Shown in pieces: positions 8,871 to 17,015 of a DNA stretch of 64,000 bases. Within the stretch, counting starts at the first letter, position 1, and each line of letters starts with the position of its first letter. Origin of the DNA: Salinarchaeum laminariae (GTDB lineage Archaea; Halobacteriota; Halobacteria; Halobacteriales; Salinarchaeaceae); the NCBI RefSeq assembly GCF_023204835.1, contig NZ_CP096270.1:2558907-2622906 (forward strand), in the 5' to 3' direction. Position numbers and translations under genes: made by a program. Under the pieces are notes generated by a model. The model made no database searches. It saw nothing but the letters and a program-made list of their open reading frames with translations, and was not told where the DNA came from.

Positions 8871-8934
8871 GCTCGGTCACTGCGATGGCCGAGAGATAAA
8901 AGACCCGAATCAGCCAAGAGCGGATGGAGGAGCG

Positions 8935-10353
8935 TCAGGAGGGGTCTATTGCGTCCTCGATCACGAATCGTGCACCGCAATCTGATGGTTCGACGCGAAT
9001 CTGCCAGCCATGTGCCTCGACGATCTCTCGGACGATCGACAGCCCGAACCCCGTGCCGTCCTCGTTCGTCGTGAACCCGTGATCGAATATCTCGTCGCGC
9101 TGATCGTCGGGGACACCCGGCCCGTCGTCCTCGATCACGAGCGTGTCGTCCTGGTGTGTCACGCTGACAGTGACGTCTTCGCCCCCGTGTTGGAGCGCAT
9201 TGTGAAAGAGATTCTCGAAGAGGGCGCGGAGTCGCTTCTCGTCACCGGAGACGGTGGGAAGCGCCTCACACTCGAGTGACCCTCCCCCGCCGACGGTTTC
9301 CCAGGCAGCGAACACTGGATCGGACAATGACACTGGCTTGGGATCGTCGACCACGGCACCCTGGCGTGCGAGCTCGAGGACCTCCGTGATTAACTCGTCC
9401 ATCCGTTCGAGCGCCCAGGTGACGTCGTCTTTCGCACCCGAGTCACCGTCGAGTTCCCGTACCCGACCTTTCGCGATCCCCAGAGGGTTCCGGAGGTCGT
9501 GGCTCAGAACGCTCGCGAACCGTTCCAGCCGGTCGTTCTGTCGGGAGAGCGCACGGCGATTGCGCTCGCGCTCGGTTACGTCGATGGTAACGCCGACGAT
9601 CCCCCGGAGTCGGCCCGTCGAATCGTACCAGGGTGCTTTCGTGGTCGAGACGTAGTAGTCCTGCTCGTCGTCTGCGACCTCCGCGGGTTCGATCTGGTTG
9701 ATTACCGGCTCGCCGGTCTCCATGATCTCCTGTTCGTCTTCGATCGTCTGGAGCGCCAGTTCCGAGCCGTAGATGTCGAAATCAGTCATTCCGATGACGT
9801 CCTCCGGCGTGTGGAGAATCTTGCCATCCGGCGTCTCCATATACGGCGTACCGATCAAGCCCGGGAAATGGTCGGAGACGTGAACGTGGCGGCCCTCACG
9901 ATCCTTGAAGTAGATCGACAGCGAAATCGGGACCATCCCGGTCAAGGACCGAAGCATTCCCTCGGCATCCCGGAGTGGCTCGGAACCCGCCTGGCAAGCA
10001 GTCCCAATGGCGTCCACGACCGCCTCCTGGCCCGCCGACCGGGGGACGTACGCTTCCACGTCAAACTCCAGTACCGTCGCGGCCAGCGCTTCGGATCCGT
10101 CGTTCGGGCAGCAGACGATCGGCAGGAGACTGTCGAGATCGGTCACCGCCTCGAGAACGTCGATCGTGTCGAGCTCCGGCCCGCCACAGAGCGCGACGCA
10201 ATCGATGACGTGCTCGGTGACGAGCTTCCGAGTATCCTCGAGATTGGTCGCACACCGAACGGTATGCCCCTCCGCGGCCAGCACAGATTCGAGCGTCTTA
10301 GCGCGATTTGCGTCCGCAGCAATGAGGCCAACGGTCCCGGGACGGACGGCCAT
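8935..10353 (-). CDS. Histidine kinase with receiver-like and PAS domains
   Basis: From the ATG at 10353 the protein has 472 residues; a GTG twelve bases upstream is less likely. Order: a receiver-like Rossmann domain (GLIAADANRAKTLESVLAAEG, residues 6-26, lacking a clear phosphoacceptor Asp), a PAS/PAC domain (about 120-245, ending VGVTIDVTERERNRR), the phosphoacceptor helix FASVLSHDLRNPLGIAKG near 257 and a HATPase_c domain with NALQHGG, DDGPGVPDD and GFGLSIV. It has no membrane segment, so it is a soluble sensor. No cognate response regulator is adjacent. Confidence 0.9.
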   Translation of the reverse strand: MAVRPGTVGLIAADANRAKTLESVLAAEGHTVRCATNLEDTRKLVTEHVIDCVALCGGPELDTIDVLEAVTDLDSLLPIVCCPNDGSEALAATVLEFDVEAYVPRSAGQEAVVDAIGTACQAGSEPLRDAEGMLRSLTGMVPISLSIYFKDREGRHVHVSDHFPGLIGTPYMETPDGKILHTPEDVIGMTDFDIYGSELALQTIEDEQEIMETGEPVINQIEPAEVADDEQDYYVSTTKAPWYDSTGRLRGIVGVTIDVTERERNRRALSRQNDRLERFASVLSHDLRNPLGIAKGRVRELDGDSGAKDDVTWALERMDELITEVLELARQGAVVDDPKPVSLSDPVFAAWETVGGGGSLECEALPTVSGDEKRLRALFENLFHNALQHGGEDVTVSVTHQDDTLVIEDDGPGVPDDQRDEIFDHGFTTNEDGTGFGLSIVREIVEAHGWQIRVEPSDCGARFVIEDAIDPS

Positions 10354-10440
10354 GCGACGATACACTCACCCCACCCGTTTAACAGTATTTGCTGCGCAGA
10401 ATCGTCGGACTTAAACGCAGTCCAGCGATACGGTTGGACA

Positions 10441-10515
10441 GGGCGCTTAGCTCAGTCTGGATAGAGTGCTTGGCTTCGGACCAAGCTGTCGCGGGTTCAA
10501 ATCCTGCAGCGCCCA
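10441..10515 (+). tRNA. tRNA-Arg (anticodon TCG)
   Basis: The 75-base sequence folds fully: acceptor GGGCGCT/AGCGCCC with discriminator A, D arm GCTC/GAGT, anticodon stem CTTGG/CCAAG with loop CTTCGGA (anticodon TCG, codon CGA), short variable loop CTGTC, and T arm GCGGG-TTCAAAT-CCTGC. No intron and no encoded CCA. A TATA-like TTAAAC lies about 30 bases upstream. Its 3' end is repeated in direct and inverted form downstream. Confidence 0.96.
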
Positions 10516-10652
10516 CTTCTCTGCGACGAACGGACGTGAGGAGCGAGAAGTGTAGCGCCAAGGATTTGAACGAGGCAAGTCGCAGCGCCGAGCGCAGCGA
10601 GGCGACCGTCTTGCCGTAGTTCACAATCCTGCAGCGCCCACTTCTCTGCGAC
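10500..10652. repeat. Direct and inverted copies of the tRNA-Arg 3' end
   Basis: Bases 10500-10527 (T-arm end, acceptor, twelve bases of tail) recur exactly at 10625-10652. Between them, 10545-10571 is an inverted near-copy (identical ends GAGAAGTG and AGGATTTGAAC, altered middle). The stretch can fold into two hairpins: CACTTCTC...GAGAAGTG around 10514-10552, with GCGACGAACGGACGTGAGG in its loop, and GGCAAG...CTTGCC around 10574-10616. The loop word returns in reverse orientation at 56841-56858. It may be a scar of site-specific integration at the tRNA or a tRNA-tail repeat family. Confidence 0.7.
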
Positions 10653-10739
10653 TCCGTCGAGAGATGTTCGAGCGACTGCTCGAAGCTACAAGTCCGCTTC
10701 GGGGAATGGACGTGAGGGATCGATTCAGAGACCGGCTCG

Positions 10740-11633
10740 TCACTTCACGTCCGAACTCGATGCACGAGAGAGCAGATAGACAGCGACACCGCCCAGTACG
10801 ATATCGAGTCCGAGGAGGACGGCAATGCCTGGGAGGACGCCGTCCAGCGTGCCACCGAACCACGACACCTCGATGACCGTCATCACGTCCCGATCGAGCA
10901 TCAGCGACCGGGCGGCATCGACGCCGTAGGTAACGGGGTTTAGACGGGCGAACGTCTGAATCCAGCCCGGAAGTGCGTCCAGTGGGAGGAACGCGCTCGA
11001 CAGGAACAGCAGTGGAAACTGCAGCAGGTTCGCACCGATAATCGTCGATTCCTGGTCCCTCGTGAGAATCGCGAGAGCGTTCGAAAACGCCACGAACCAG
11101 AGCGAGAAGAGGACGCCGATCGCGATAATGCCGATGGCGCCAGCGAATCCACTGACGATCTCCGCGCCAAGGAGGACGCCGAGCACGAGGATAATGCCGA
11201 TCTGGATGGCGATTCGGAACACCTCGGCGGCAGTCTTGCCCAGGAAGACGGCCGTGCGGTTCATCGGCGTCACGAGGACCTTTTCGAACATTCCGTTCTC
11301 GATGTCGTTGACCAGGCCGATGCCCGACGTGATTGCCGCAGCGAGTGCGACCTGGATGGCGATCGCCGGGACGAGAAAGGTCTCGTAGTTTATGCCGGGG
11401 ATTCCCTGATTGACAGCGCCCCCGGCGACGTTGCCGAACACCTCGGTGAAGAGGACGAGAAAGATGATCGGCTGCACGAGCGAGACGACCAGCACGAACG
11501 GATTGCGAACGGCCTTGAGATTCCACCGTTTGAAATTGACCCAGAAGTCCCCGAGGAACGTATTGCCGGACCGTTGGAGATCGTCACGCATCGCCGCAGT
11601 GCCAGCAACCCCCTCGGAATCGGGACTGCTCAT
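10740..11633 (-). CDS. ABC-2 type exporter permease
   Basis: The 297-residue membrane protein starts at the ATG that overlaps the stop of the ATPase reading frame (TGATG). It has six hydrophobic segments and the ABC-2 hallmark region FLSSAFLPLDALPGWIQ followed by NPVTYGVDAARS near residue 225. It is of the DrrB/NodJ type that exports drugs, lipids or polysaccharides; no substrate can be inferred. Its ATPase partner is encoded immediately upstream but is broken by a frameshift, so whether the transporter works is open. Confidence 0.87.
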   Translation of the reverse strand: MSSPDSEGVAGTAAMRDDLQRSGNTFLGDFWVNFKRWNLKAVRNPFVLVVSLVQPIIFLVLFTEVFGNVAGGAVNQGIPGINYETFLVPAIAIQVALAAAITSGIGLVNDIENGMFEKVLVTPMNRTAVFLGKTAAEVFRIAIQIGIILVLGVLLGAEIVSGFAGAIGIIAIGVLFSLWFVAFSNALAILTRDQESTIIGANLLQFPLLFLSSAFLPLDALPGWIQTFARLNPVTYGVDAARSLMLDRDVMTVIEVSWFGGTLDGVLPGIAVLLGLDIVLGGVAVYLLSRASSSDVK

Positions 11634-11881
11634 CAGTTCCGCACCCCCTCCTGGGCATCCACCTGATCGGCGTCGAGTTCGTCCCCAGTTATCGCCAGGA
11701 AGACGTCGTCGAGGGTCGGGGCTCGAACGTTGAATCCGGTCACGGTCAGCCCCGCGTCCCGAAACGCGACCAGCAGATCCGTCCCGTGCTGGCGGGCCGT
11801 CTCTGCCGTCACGCTGATGCCAGTCTCGGTTTCGGCGATGGCTGCGTCCTCGAACACGTCGATTTCCTCTGCGATTTCCAT
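11633..11881 (-). pseudogene. ABC exporter ATPase, displaced C-terminal part
   Basis: Reads EIAEEIDVFEDAAIAETETG and ends RAPTLDDVFLAITGDELDADQ, the usual C-terminal regulatory domain of DrrA-type ATPases, including the TLDDVFL signature. It continues the gene starting at 12702 after a shift of one base near 11880-11890. It opens with an ATG at 11881 inside the overlapping frame and ends with a TGA that overlaps the permease ATG. It could be made by re-initiation as a separate 82-residue chain, but a frameshift mutation or sequencing error is simpler. Confidence 0.7.
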
Positions 11882-12702
11882 TCCGCGTGCTCGCTCTCAC
11901 CACCCTCCAGTTCCACGTCGAGCACCTCCCCGCCGACGCGCCGTTTCAGTTCGGCAGGCGTTCCGTCGGCGACGATCGTCCCATCCAGAATGACCGCCAG
12001 CCGGTCGCAGAGCTGGTCGGCCTCTTCGAGATACTGCGTCGTGAGAAGGATCGTCGTGCCGCGGTCGTTGATCCGCCGAAAATACTCCCAGAGGCGGTTG
12101 CGGGCTTTCGGGTCGAGCCCAGTCGTCGGCTCGTCGAGAAAGACGAGCGGCGGTCGGTGTACGAGCGCGGTCGCAGCGTCCAGTCGTTTCTTCATGCCGC
12201 CGGAGAACTCCTCGGCCCGTTTGTCCGCGACGTCGCCGAGGTCGACGAGGTCGAGCAGTTCGGCAACGCGGTCGGATCGCTCGCCACGCGGGACGCCGTA
12301 GGCTTCGCACGCGAATCGAATGTTCTCTTCGGCGGTGAGCTCCGGATCGATGCTCGTCTCCTGGGCCATGTAGCCGATCGTTTCCCGGATCTTCCGGGGC
12401 TCCGATCGAACGTCGAACCCGTTGACCACCACCTCGCCGCTCGTCGGGGAGAGCAACGTGGCAAACACCTTGATGGTGGTCGTCTTACCGGCGCCGTTCG
12501 GTCCGAGAAAGCCGAAAAATTCGCCCTCGGGAATACGCATCGTGACTCCGTCGACCGCGGCAGTGCCATCGGCGTACACGAGTTCGAGATCGTCGACGTC
12601 GATAGCAGTCCGCTCTGTGGCGGCGGAACTTGCACGCTGTTCACTCGCCCCGTAATCGTCCGGAGACTCTCGGGGACCGTCGTCCGATGTTGGCGAGGAC
12701 AT
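11809..12702 (-). CDS. ABC exporter ATPase, 5' part of a frameshifted gene
   Basis: From the ATG at 12702 this frame encodes a complete nucleotide-binding domain of the DrrA/CcmA type: Walker A FGFLGPNGAGKTTT, Q-loop, signature FSGGMKKR, Walker B PLVFLDEPTTGLDP and a switch His region with a glutamine variant (TTQYLEEA). After VLDVELEGGESEHAE the frame turns into an improbable basic tail and stops at 11809. The expected C-terminal domain is found in another frame (11633-11881). Either a one-base indel split the gene, or there is a sequence error. Walker motifs are intact, so the first part alone might still bind ATP. Confidence 0.8.
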   Translation of the reverse strand: MSSPTSDDGPRESPDDYGASEQRASSAATERTAIDVDDLELVYADGTAAVDGVTMRIPEGEFFGFLGPNGAGKTTTIKVFATLLSPTSGEVVVNGFDVRSEPRKIRETIGYMAQETSIDPELTAEENIRFACEAYGVPRGERSDRVAELLDLVDLGDVADKRAEEFSGGMKKRLDAATALVHRPPLVFLDEPTTGLDPKARNRLWEYFRRINDRGTTILLTTQYLEEADQLCDRLAVILDGTIVADGTPAELKRRVGGEVLDVELEGGESEHAEWKSQRKSTCSRTQPSPKPRLASA

Positions 12703-13064
12703 ATTCGTACAGTAGACTGTGCAGCGATGCACTTCAACCTTCGAAGCGGGTTCGGAGATGACGATGGAGGTCAGCATTCGTATTCAAATACTCGAAGGCG
12801 GGGGTAGCAGAACACCGGAAAACGAGCAAATGACGTCACTACCGACTGCGCACCTTTGCGGGGCGTCCATTCCTCGACGGCGTCAGTATCGAGCAGTCCC
12901 GTCTCTGCGAGTTCTCGAATCGTCTGGAGCGGTCGCTCGGCACGACGCCAACGATGCCCGCCCGATCACTACTGGAACATCACGGGCGCGGACTCGGCGG
13001 GTGCGCCAATACACCGGCAAACGGACACGTGCTCAGAACGCCTTTCCCCGTCGGCAGCGTACAG
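12703..13064. other. Gene-free region with a possible gene remnant on the minus strand
   Basis: About 360 bases separate the divergent ABC ATPase and pirin genes. On the minus strand from about 12950 down to the stop at 12771, one frame reads in protein-like fashion (HRWRRAERPLQTIRELAETG, then LLDTDAVEEWTPRKGAQS) without a usable start; a stop lies just upstream. This looks like the 3' end of a lost gene, perhaps a small regulator. The rest holds only the two promoters. Confidence 0.3.
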
Positions 13065-13841
13065 ATGGTAATGGAGAACCCAGAGCAGACGACCTCAGAG
13101 CCTCGGATCTACACCGCGCCACGGACGGAGATATCCCAGAACCAGGGGAAATTCAGGATCCACTTCAACTTCCCCGGAAGCCAAGTTCCCGACCACGACG
13201 ACCACGGCTACGGTCCGCTCGCGACCGTCGTCGAGTCGTTCATGGATCCGGGAACGCTCATCTCGATGCACCAGCACCGGAACGAGGAGATCATCTCGTG
13301 GGTGCCTGACGGAGTAATGCGCCACGACGACCGCCTGGGCAACGAACTCGTCACGGACCCGGAGAGCATGCTCGTTATGAACGCCGGAAGCGGGTTCTGG
13401 CACGCCGAGGAAACGTACGAGGACGACCCGCCGCTGCGGATGCTCCAGATTTTCGTCCGTCCGCACAGTCTGGATCTCGAGCCGGACATCCAGCACGAGC
13501 CCATCCCCGACGCAGCTCAGAACGAGTGGCGTCACCTCTTTGGATCAGTTGACGGAGACCCGCCGCTGTCGGTCCGGAACGAGGTCGATTGCTACGACTG
13601 TCGGCTGGCCGAGGGGACGACGATTTCACTGCCCACCCACCCGGACCGGGACACCTACCTCTACGTGTTCGACGGCGCCGTGACGATCGGCGAGAGCGAG
13701 ACTGCGATCGACTACACCGAGAGCGCCCTCGTAATCGGCGAGGACGACGTGCCCGTGACGGCTACAGAAAACTCGACTCTCGTCGCATTCACCATCGATC
13801 CCGACGCGCCGATCACACGACAGGGGACGATCGGTCGCTGA
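13065..13841 (+). CDS. Pirin family bicupin protein
   Basis: The 258-residue protein has two cupin barrels. The N-terminal pirin signature is complete: HDDHGYGPLATV, the metal-ligand region MHQHRNEEIISWV (about residues 66-78) and the later ligands in NAGSGFWHAEE. The C-terminal barrel contains LPTHPDRDTYLYVFDGAV. Pirins are iron-binding proteins with quercetinase or redox-regulatory roles in different organisms; the role here is not known. ATG at 13065 is used, 13071 is equally possible; codons upstream look non-coding. It stands alone, followed by a hairpin. Confidence 0.88.
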   Translation: MVMENPEQTTSEPRIYTAPRTEISQNQGKFRIHFNFPGSQVPDHDDHGYGPLATVVESFMDPGTLISMHQHRNEEIISWVPDGVMRHDDRLGNELVTDPESMLVMNAGSGFWHAEETYEDDPPLRMLQIFVRPHSLDLEPDIQHEPIPDAAQNEWRHLFGSVDGDPPLSVRNEVDCYDCRLAEGTTISLPTHPDRDTYLYVFDGAVTIGESETAIDYTESALVIGEDDVPVTATENSTLVAFTIDPDAPITRQGTIGR

Positions 13842-13933
13842 TCGGCGTCGACGCAGTTGGATGGTGAGAGTATGGACGGGCAATGTATGATATCGACCGC
13901 GACGACGGAGATTTCACTCACGTGGAGTGGAAA

Positions 13934-13952
13934 CGAGCCGCAAAGCGGCTCG
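13934..13952 (+). terminator. Short GC-rich hairpin after the pirin gene
   Basis: CGAGCCGC-AAA-GCGGCTCG is a perfect eight-pair stem with a three-base loop, 92 bases after the pirin stop. No run of T follows directly, so it may be a terminator or an mRNA 3' end structure. Archaeal terminators usually depend on T runs, which weakens the call. Confidence 0.35.
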
Positions 13953-14129
13953 CCGCTTCCTGAATGATCCTGAGGAAGCATTTCGAGACGGTCGCCCGGC
14001 GGGGATAAACCTACGGATCGGTTCTGGCGATTGGCCACAGCGTATCCGGGCAATGGGCAGCACGGAGCGTCTCCCTACCCCAATAACCGCTCCATTACAA
14101 ATTGGGGACGGTTCAAATGGTCGGTCACG

Positions 14130-15302
14130 ATGAAAATCGCGCTCATCGGATTCGGAAACGCCGGGGGAAAGATCGCCGATGAGCTGTTCGAGTATCAGCT
14201 AGACTCCGATCGAGAGCTCTGCCGGGCAGTGCTCGCGGTCAACACCGCTCAGACGGATCTCGCGAAGCTCGACAGGATTCCAGAGGAAGATCGGATCCTG
14301 ATCGGACAGACGGATGGCAGAGCGAAGGGCCACGGCGTCGGTGCGGATCCCGATCTCGGCGCAGCGGTCACGCGCCAGGACCTCCACGAGATCGAGAACG
14401 CTCTCGCAGAGGTGCCGATCTACGACGTGGACGCCTTCCTCGTCGTCGCAGGCTTAGGTGGCGGGACAGGCAGCGGCGGTGCGCCGGTGCTCTGTGAGAA
14501 GCTGCAAGACACCTACGAGGAGCCGGTCTACGGCCTGGGCGTGCTTCCCAGTAGTGACGAAGGTGGGCGTGCGACCTACAACGCCGCCCGCGCCTTCCCA
14601 TCCTTCGTCGAGGCGACGGAGAACCTGATCGTCTTCGACAACGACGCGTGGCGAGGCCACGCCGACTCCGTCGGCGGCGGCTACGACCGGACGAACCGCG
14701 AGATCGCCAAGCGCATCGAGACGCTGCTCTCTGCGGGCAACGTCGGCGAGGAAATCTCCGAAAACGCGATGGACGCCAGCGACGTCCGCAGAACGCTCGG
14801 AACGGGTGGCGTCAGCTCTATCGCCTACGCCGAAACGGGCATCGACCGCTCGACCTACGAGTCCAGAGGGTTTCTGAACAGGTTCCGGAGCAACGGCGTC
14901 GAGGAGGACTCGGACTCGGCGAAGAAGATCAGCGGCCTCGTGCGCCAGGCCGTCCAGTCCCGGCTGACGCTCCCCGCGAGCGTCGACTCCGCGGAGCGGT
15001 CACTGATCGTCGTCTCCGGACCGGCAGAGGAGTTCTCACGGAAGGGTCTCGAGAGCGCTCGCCGGTGGGTCGAAGAGCGGACGGACAGTATCGAGGTCCT
15101 CGCTGGCGACAGCCCGACGCCCTCTGCGGACGTGCTCTCCGTGGCAGTGATCGTCTCGAACGTGACCGAGGTCGAGCGCATCGATCGCCTGCAGTCACAG
15201 GCCCTCGACGCCCAGGCGAACGTCGAGAAACAACGCGAGGCCCGCGAACAGGAGATAGAGGACCTGATAACCGACGATAACGACGAAATTAGTCCGGTCT
15301 GA
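14130..15302 (+). CDS. cetZ: CetZ-type tubulin/FtsZ superfamily protein
   Basis: The 390-residue GTPase has the tubulin-like GTP site: N-terminal IGFGNAGGKIADEL, then KGHGVGADPDLGA, and the tubulin signature motif GLGGGTGSGGAPVL near residue 112, with FDNDAWRGHADS later. CetZ proteins are haloarchaeal cytoskeletal filaments that control cell shape and swimming-cell development. Several paralogues usually exist per genome, and I do not assign the number. ATG at 14130 is where the fold begins; an upstream extension of 33 codons is unlike the family. A TATA-like TTACAAAT precedes it by about 30 bases. Confidence 0.9.
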   Translation: MKIALIGFGNAGGKIADELFEYQLDSDRELCRAVLAVNTAQTDLAKLDRIPEEDRILIGQTDGRAKGHGVGADPDLGAAVTRQDLHEIENALAEVPIYDVDAFLVVAGLGGGTGSGGAPVLCEKLQDTYEEPVYGLGVLPSSDEGGRATYNAARAFPSFVEATENLIVFDNDAWRGHADSVGGGYDRTNREIAKRIETLLSAGNVGEEISENAMDASDVRRTLGTGGVSSIAYAETGIDRSTYESRGFLNRFRSNGVEEDSDSAKKISGLVRQAVQSRLTLPASVDSAERSLIVVSGPAEEFSRKGLESARRWVEERTDSIEVLAGDSPTPSADVLSVAVIVSNVTEVERIDRLQSQALDAQANVEKQREAREQEIEDLITDDNDEISPV

Positions 15303-15355
15303 GAGCGGACGGTTCCCCCTGCCATCGTCCGGTCCCTCGAACCACAGAGCGACCG

Positions 15356-16312
15356 TTAGGAAAACGACGGCAGCACTGCGTCCTTATAGCGCTCGATGAG
15401 TGCCGATTGATCGTCGCCAATCTGATGGACGTACACGTGATCGTAGCCGGCATCCAGAGCGGTCTGGATCGCCTCGACGTGCTGATCGACGTCCCAGCCG
15501 AGCAGTATCGAACTCTCCCGAACGTCGTCCTCGTCTACCATCTCACAGGCCTGCTCGAAGTGCGCCGGCGTCGGCAACTGAGCACTCAGTTCGCCCGTCA
15601 GTGCCGAGTTCGGCCACTCGTTGTACGCGATGTCGAGCGCTTCGGCTTCCGTTTCGGCGACACAGGCCTGTAGCTGGCAGAATCGTGGCCCCTCACCGCC
15701 GTGGTCTTCCCAGGTTTCGACGGCTTCCTGCGGCCCGACGGACCAGAATCCGTCGCCGAACGTCGCCGCCGCTTTCGCTGCACGCTCGCCGTAGGCGGAG
15801 ACGCAGATCGGCGGCCGCTCCTCGGGGAGCGTGTAGAGCCGTGCGTTCTCGACAGTGTAATGCTCTCCGTGATGGCTGACTGTCTCTCCTGACCAGAGTC
15901 GGTCGATCACCCCGACGGCCTCCTCGAGCATCTCCAGGCGGACCTCGTGCTCGGGCCAACGATCGCCGAGCACGTGCTCGTTGAGATTCTCTCCGGTACC
16001 GACGCCGGCGAAGAAGGTCCGCCCGTCGAACATCGATGCGACCGTCGCACTCGCCTGTGCGTAGATCGCCGGATGGAATCGGATGATCGGCGCCGACACG
16101 CCGACGCCGACGTCGATATCGTCAGTCGCTGTCGCGACGCCGCCGAGAGTCGCCCACGCGAACGGTGAGTCGCCCTGGTCGCCGATCCAGGGATGGTAGT
16201 GGTCCGAGATCGAGAGGAAGTCGAAGCCCGCGGACTCCGCGCTGACCGCGTGTTCGACGAGGTCGGTGGGACTGTGCTCCTCGCTCGATAACGTGTAGCC
16301 GATGTCGGTCAT
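15356..16312 (-). CDS. F420-dependent LLM-class oxidoreductase (TIGR03557-like)
   Basis: The 318-residue TIM barrel of the luciferase-like class begins IGYTLSSEEHSPTDLVEHA and contains ISDHYHPWIGDQGDSPFAW (about residues 35-53), FFAGVGTGENLNEH near 100, and ICVSAYGERAAKAAATFGDGF near 170. This pattern is that of the F420-dependent glucose-6-phosphate dehydrogenase-related group TIGR03557. The electron carrier is probably coenzyme F420; the substrate is unknown. It is divergent from the wHTH gene at 16459. Confidence 0.88.
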   Translation of the reverse strand: MTDIGYTLSSEEHSPTDLVEHAVSAESAGFDFLSISDHYHPWIGDQGDSPFAWATLGGVATATDDIDVGVGVSAPIIRFHPAIYAQASATVASMFDGRTFFAGVGTGENLNEHVLGDRWPEHEVRLEMLEEAVGVIDRLWSGETVSHHGEHYTVENARLYTLPEERPPICVSAYGERAAKAAATFGDGFWSVGPQEAVETWEDHGGEGPRFCQLQACVAETEAEALDIAYNEWPNSALTGELSAQLPTPAHFEQACEMVDEDDVRESSILLGWDVDQHVEAIQTALDAGYDHVYVHQIGDDQSALIERYKDAVLPSFS

Positions 16313-16458
16313 GGTGGGACTGTGATAGTCCCCGCTTCCCGTCTCGTTTCTCCGGTCGTCACGCGGTTAAGTCCGAGGCCGGCCAGCGTCATGGAGGAGT
16401 GAAACTCGGAACCCAGACCTCCCGAACGGTTAATTCGATCCCACGCGAACCGCCGAGT

Positions 16459-16845
16459 GTGCCGATCGACCAGCCAGACGATCCAGCGGAGGTCTACCTG
16501 ACGGAGGCCGACGTCGCCATCCTGACGGGGATCGTCGGCCACCCATACGAGATGCCGACGCTGCCGGAGCTCTGCTGGGCGGCTGGCGGTCACGGTCGCG
16601 AGCTGATCAAGCGTCGAGTACGCCGACTCGTCGAGCGGGGGCTCATCGAGGAAATCAGGTTCGAGGAGGGCGCGCCGTCACCGAAGCTCCCGGACCGGTT
16701 CCTCGGAACGACGGACTTCGGCGACGAGATCCTCGATCGCCGGCTCACCGACGACCGACAGCGCGCGCTCCACGAGACCTACGCAAGCCTCGAGAAGCCC
16801 GACAGAATTCTCCGCTACGAGCGAGCGCCGCGCCCACCGCGGTGA
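16459..16845 (+). CDS. Haloarchaeal winged-helix protein
   Basis: A 128-residue protein from the GTG at 16459. This start is preferred over an in-frame GTG at 16399 because a TATA-like GGTTAATT lies about 27 bases before it. Residues 15-75 form a plausible winged helix: VYLTEADVAILTGIVG, ELCWAAGGHGRELIKRRVRR and LVERGLIEEIRF. The C-terminal part is charged. It is divergent from the F420 oxidoreductase with a shared 146-base control region and may regulate it; this is inference only. Confidence 0.65.
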   Translation: MPIDQPDDPAEVYLTEADVAILTGIVGHPYEMPTLPELCWAAGGHGRELIKRRVRRLVERGLIEEIRFEEGAPSPKLPDRFLGTTDFGDEILDRRLTDDRQRALHETYASLEKPDRILRYERAPRPPR

Positions 16846-16920
16846 CCGTCGCGGACAGTACGTAGAGTGTCTCATCCAGCCAGCGGCAGCGTCGGTTCTA
16901 GCGGCCGCGTTGGTGCTACC

Positions 16921-16970
16921 CTCAGCGTTGCTGCCACTGAGCGTCCTCAGCGCTACTGCCACTGATCGTC
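16921..16970. repeat. Two 25-base tandem repeat units
   Basis: CTCAGCGTTGCTGCCACTGA plus GCGTC is followed at once by a second 25-base unit differing at three positions. They lie just after the gatA stop (17016, minus strand). No function is evident. Confidence 0.5.
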
Positions 16971-17015
16971 GTTCTCAGTCTCAGAAGTGCCGTCAGCGGC
17001 GGATCGTATCGGATC

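Noticed and set aside
16846-17015. Minisatellite after gatA
   Set aside because: Only two units are present, too few to call a functional array; kept as a minor repeat.
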